A DNA stretch of 64,000 nt from Candidatus Vicinibacter affinis (GTDB taxonomy: Bacteria > Bacteroidota > Bacteroidia > Chitinophagales > Saprospiraceae). The position numbers and the translations under genes were made by a program. The notes under the pieces were generated by a model. The model made no database searches, was not told where the DNA came from, and saw nothing but the letters and a program-made list of their open reading frames with translations. This document shows, one piece after another, positions 60,741-64,000 of this stretch; the stretch's first letter is position 1; every line of letters starts with the position of its first letter. The stretch spans positions 2,766,501 to 2,830,500 of the forward strand of contig JADJNH010000005.1 of NCBI GenBank assembly GCA_016714365.1, written 5' to 3'.

Positions 60741-63122
60741 ATGAAACTCAAAGGAAGACTAATAAAGCCAATCAAAGGATTTAAGCCTTTAAGAACGGCC
60801 AAGGCCATGCATTCGTGGGAGGCCTTCATGGCCCTATGTCTGATGGCCATTTTCTTCTTGTTTACGTTGAGAATTTACGAATCATTAGTACTTAACCAAT
60901 TATTTAATCCCAACAAACTTTGGAAATCTGAAGCTTTAGGTACCATAATGGACTTGCTTCTTGCACTGGGGATATTAGGGATTACCTATCCACTGTATAG
61001 TTTCTTGTTCAGGCAAAAAAATAAATTGGGTATCAGAATTTTTGAAAACACCCTGTTTCTCTTTGTCATAGGCCATTTGATCATTTTGGAATATTTTTTC
61101 TACCAAATGAGGCCTTTGGATATTTTTTTATTTAACCACCAACCCAGTGAAGTAGCTTTCTCCTATGCAACTTCAGGTGTAACTTTGAAAAGAATATTGA
61201 TTGCAGTTTTTTTAAGCACCTTATTATGGACCATTCTTCAATATTCACTTAAATCTATTCGATGTTCCAGTAAATGGTTTAAATTTTCTTTCATTTTTGG
61301 TTTTGGATTCCTTTTAGCATTTAGCTTATTTAAAGAATTTGCCAAAATTCCGGTTTCCCGGGACTTGTTTACCAATAAGTCCTTTCACTTTTACTCTAAA
61401 ACCATTCTTTCAAAAACTTCGGTGTATTTTGAACCACCTGTTGTGGCCTTATCTATGCTATACCAGAAACAATTTCCAAGAGAAGGATCCATTGCTCCAG
61501 ACTACCCATTTTTACATCACTTTAATGATGAAGACAAATTTGGACCATTCCTCAATAAGTTTAAGACTCAGCCCAATATCGTCATTTTAATTACAGAAAG
61601 TCTATCAGAATATTTCATTCATCCAATTAATGGAATACATTTTATGCCTTTCCTGGACAGTCTATCAAAAGTGAGCCTATACTGGAATAACTTTCTGACA
61701 CTCGGGGAAAGGTCATTCGCTGCTAACCCTTGTATTAGTGCATCTTTGCCCTATGGTGAAATGGGCTTTACACTTATGCAGACCTATCCTTATCATTTTT
61801 CATTAATGAATGTGCTGAATAAAAATAACTACTTAACAAGTTTTTATTATGGCCAAGGGGCCTGGTTTCATAATAAGAAACATTTTTACGAATTCAACAA
61901 TACCGGAAGAATAATTGACAAAGATGAATTTCAAAAAAAATTTTCACCAATAACGGTTGGCGAAGAAAGATATATTTGGGGATATAATGACATTGATCTT
62001 TTTCGCCAATACTTAATTTCAACAGATAGCTTAATCAATAAACCAAGGTTAGATATATTGTTTACAGGAACTTCTCACTCCCCTTTTATAGTAAAGGACT
62101 CTATGGGATATCATGAAAAATATACTGAGGAGTTAAAGAAACTAACAAATAGAAATGACAGGATTCATTTTGAAAAATATCAAAGATTCTATCTGACCTT
62201 GTACAATGTGGATGACGCTTATAGAATATTGTTTAACGAATTTAAGAAAAGGCCGGATTTTGAAAACACCATTTTTATATTGACAGGTGATCATCCAATG
62301 ACAGAATTGCCTATTGAAAATGCATTTACGAAGTACAAAGTACCCATGATAATTTATTCCCCGAAATTGAAAGAAGCTAAACATTTTGAGGGGTTCAGCT
62401 CACATTTAGATATATATGAAACGGTATTGGGTTATCTGAAAAGCAACTTTAAAATAGAGGTCCCTGAATATTCAACAGCATTAGGATCAAAAATAAATTT
62501 TAGTGAAAATTTTGACATCAAAGGTGAATATGCCTTTATGAATGACAATCGACAAATAGTTGATTTCTATTCAAATGGATACTACTTATATAATGATAAA
62601 TATCTTTTCAAAGTAAATAAAGACATGCGCATTCGTGAAATTTATGATAAAGCTTTACTTGATCAACTCAGAAAAAAACTTAACACTTTTAGAGCCGCAA
62701 GTAAGAATGCTAGCTTATACTTCAAATTAATGCCAGACAGTATATATTTTAATTTTTTTAAACAAAATGTTCTATTGAATCAATTTAAAACGGATACCGT
62801 CAAGAGCAATATGTCAAGGCATCCGATTGCTACAATTGATGTAGGAAATAAAAAAAGTCTATTCCTTGATCTGTCCTTAGATAGATTAAGCGATGCTGAA
62901 TCCTTTCCTCAAATCAGTTATGAATGGAAAGATGGCTGTGACAGCAGCTTTAGCAAAACAAGTCTTTATTTTCCTTTTGATCAACTTAACTTCCAATATC
63001 ATCTCAAAATTGATTATCCGGACCAACAAGAACATGGTTCGAAATTGTATATTTATTTAGAAAACAATAAGAAAAAATATTATACCTATACCAAATTAAA
63101 ATGTGTGGTTTATACTCAATAA
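60741..63122 (+). CDS. LTA synthase-like membrane phosphoglycerol transferase/sulfatase family protein
   Basis: A 793-aa protein with about five N-terminal membrane segments (residues 30-195) and a large periplasmic alkaline-phosphatase-fold domain. Recognised by NIVILITESLSEYF (metal ligand Glu287), GTSHSPF and ILTGDHPM (Asp-His metal site). At the nucleophile position the sequence is GERSFAANP with Ser325 instead of the Thr of LTA synthases. A ~150-residue C-terminal extension is not recognised. It may transfer a phospho-headgroup to a glycan or lipid; the substrate is unknown. The extra C-terminal region and the Ser are unusual. Confidence 0.8.
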   Translation: MKLKGRLIKPIKGFKPLRTAKAMHSWEAFMALCLMAIFFLFTLRIYESLVLNQLFNPNKLWKSEALGTIMDLLLALGILGITYPLYSFLFRQKNKLGIRIFENTLFLFVIGHLIILEYFFYQMRPLDIFLFNHQPSEVAFSYATSGVTLKRILIAVFLSTLLWTILQYSLKSIRCSSKWFKFSFIFGFGFLLAFSLFKEFAKIPVSRDLFTNKSFHFYSKTILSKTSVYFEPPVVALSMLYQKQFPREGSIAPDYPFLHHFNDEDKFGPFLNKFKTQPNIVILITESLSEYFIHPINGIHFMPFLDSLSKVSLYWNNFLTLGERSFAANPCISASLPYGEMGFTLMQTYPYHFSLMNVLNKNNYLTSFYYGQGAWFHNKKHFYEFNNTGRIIDKDEFQKKFSPITVGEERYIWGYNDIDLFRQYLISTDSLINKPRLDILFTGTSHSPFIVKDSMGYHEKYTEELKKLTNRNDRIHFEKYQRFYLTLYNVDDAYRILFNEFKKRPDFENTIFILTGDHPMTELPIENAFTKYKVPMIIYSPKLKEAKHFEGFSSHLDIYETVLGYLKSNFKIEVPEYSTALGSKINFSENFDIKGEYAFMNDNRQIVDFYSNGYYLYNDKYLFKVNKDMRIREIYDKALLDQLRKKLNTFRAASKNASLYFKLMPDSIYFNFFKQNVLLNQFKTDTVKSNMSRHPIATIDVGNKKSLFLDLSLDRLSDAESFPQISYEWKDGCDSSFSKTSLYFPFDQLNFQYHLKIDYPDQQEHGSKLYIYLENNKKKYYTYTKLKCVVYTQ

Positions 63123-63267
63123 ATTGTCAAGGGCCGATTTCTAAATTAAGAATCATACCATACTTAAATGTCCAATTATTTAGTATTTGGATATCAATGC
63201 TTCATACAGATAAATAAAATTTAACTTGAAGCCATACAAATTTGGGTATTATTAAAGCGTCTAGATA

Positions 63268-64000
63268 TTATTTATGGTCAAAATCGTCCATAAGCTTTTG
63301 AAAATAAGATAAAAGGAATTTGTCAGAATATAAACATTGTCCTCTATTCAATATTACTTGATTATTATCATTTGAAATAACTCTTTGTCCCTCACTATCT
63401 ACCCAGCCACAACCATTGTTAAAGGTGTAAAAAGCAAACCCTGAAGTATCAGATCTGAAAGAATTGTTACTAAATATAAATTCCTTTGAATCTATATTCA
63501 TTTGCGCCAATATTGTGGCGACTATATCAGTTTGAGAACAGACCCTATGCAAAATGGTATCCATCTTAACAACTCCACCAGTATAAAGTAACGGAATGTA
63601 AAATTTTTCAGGAGAAGAGTAACTTATATCAATAGGAAATCGGGCCCCATGATCCGCTACAATTATGACAAGTAGGTTTTTCCAAACTGGGCTATTTTCC
63701 AGGGAATCCAAAAATAACGTGAGATATTTATCTGTGTAATGAGCTGAATTAACAAAAACAGAGGCATCATCCTTTTCTGCCCAATAGTCATCTTCTGGAA
63801 TATCATAAGGTGGATGACTGGACAAGGTTAATACACTCATTAAAAAGGGTGATTTTTCGAAATAAATATCCTTCCTCACTCGATCCAATAATATATGATC
63901 ATGAACACCCCATTTGGCATTGTAGGTATTAGGATTAAAATCCTTTTTACTAATAATTCTATCAATACCACTGGCAAGTAAATATGTCTTCATTCCTGCA
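63268..64000 (-). CDS. Partial LTA synthase-like sulfatase-family protein, 5' end outside window
   Basis: The frame stays open to the right edge (AGM.. before the first Met at 63993), so the N-terminal part, including membrane spans and nucleophile, is missing. The visible ~243 residues are the C-terminal half of an alkaline-phosphatase-fold domain. They have LTLSSHPPYDIP (His) and IIVADHGARFP (the Asp-His metal site), then SPEKFYIPLLYTGG and SQTDIVATILAQM typical of LTA synthase-like proteins. It converges on the first sulfatase-like gene with a 145-bp gap. Two related genes back to back suggest a surface-glycan or lipid headgroup locus. Confidence 0.85.
   Translation of the reverse strand, partial: AGMKTYLLASGIDRIISKKDFNPNTYNAKWGVHDHILLDRVRKDIYFEKSPFLMSVLTLSSHPPYDIPEDDYWAEKDDASVFVNSAHYTDKYLTLFLDSLENSPVWKNLLVIIVADHGARFPIDISYSSPEKFYIPLLYTGGVVKMDTILHRVCSQTDIVATILAQMNIDSKEFIFSNNSFRSDTSGFAFYTFNNGCGWVDSEGQRVISNDNNQVILNRGQCLYSDKFLLSYFQKLMDDFDHK

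Noticed and set aside
1..64000. CRISPR array, insertion sequence, integrase or prophage
   Set aside because: No regularly spaced direct repeats, transposase or phage-like genes were seen on reading either strand; the accessory look of the left edge rests on gene content only.

Overview
The window is about 64 kb of an AT-rich Bacteroidota chromosome, most likely a Saprospiria- or Chitinophagia-like lineage. The placement is inferred from type IX secretion genes (gldJ, porP/sprF, porU, porV), a secreted protein with a type IX sorting tail, cysteine-poor L36 and S14, a lysine-rich L17 tail, and repeated use of the Bacteroidota promoter (TTTG-N17-23-TAnnTTTG).

Left edge (1-4.3 kb) is accessory-like. 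A 5'-truncated S8 subtilase overlaps a ComEC-type metallo-beta-lactamase gene. Facing them is a pair made of a 66-aa ORF and a 521-aa protein with a papain-like Gln/Cys/His/Asp-x-Trp-Gly signature. I cannot match this arrangement to a described system; it is the best candidate here for something new. A tRNA-Lys(TTT) gene with its own promoter and terminator separates it from the rest.

From 4.9 to 24.5 kb lies mostly housekeeping: a saccharopine dehydrogenase-like enzyme with a palindrome inside its promoter, ftsK, rarA, lipB and an acyl-CoA thioesterase, a secreted thioredoxin/dockerin-like protein, an oligopeptide-binding lipoprotein, a UPF0173-parA-parB-DUF5683 operon, an SCP2-like protein, fmt, an OmpA/TSP3 protein, an amino-acid dehydrogenase and an arginase-fold protein without its metal ligands. 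A 600-bp stretch at 15.0-15.6 kb holds what looks like a decayed gene.

From 24.5 to 38.3 kb come murF and the type IX secretion block: gldJ, porP/sprF, porU (sortase) and porV. The RNase P RNA gene follows tail-to-tail with porV, then a very large NtrY-like sensor kinase and a carotenoid hydroxylase.

From 38.3 to 60.1 kb all genes are on the minus strand. The str/S10/spc/alpha ribosomal block runs rpsL to rplQ, starts at a consensus promoter and ends at a strong terminator. It includes secY, map, infA and rpoA, plus two small genes (rpmD and rpmJ) read here directly from the DNA. Beyond the terminator is a compact carA-eno-ftsB-like-sucD operon.

The right edge (60.2-64 kb) has a GNAT acetyltransferase next to a membrane phosphoglycerol-transferase/sulfatase-like protein. 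A second, truncated member of that superfamily converges on it and runs off the window. No insertion sequence, integrase, CRISPR array or rRNA gene is visible.
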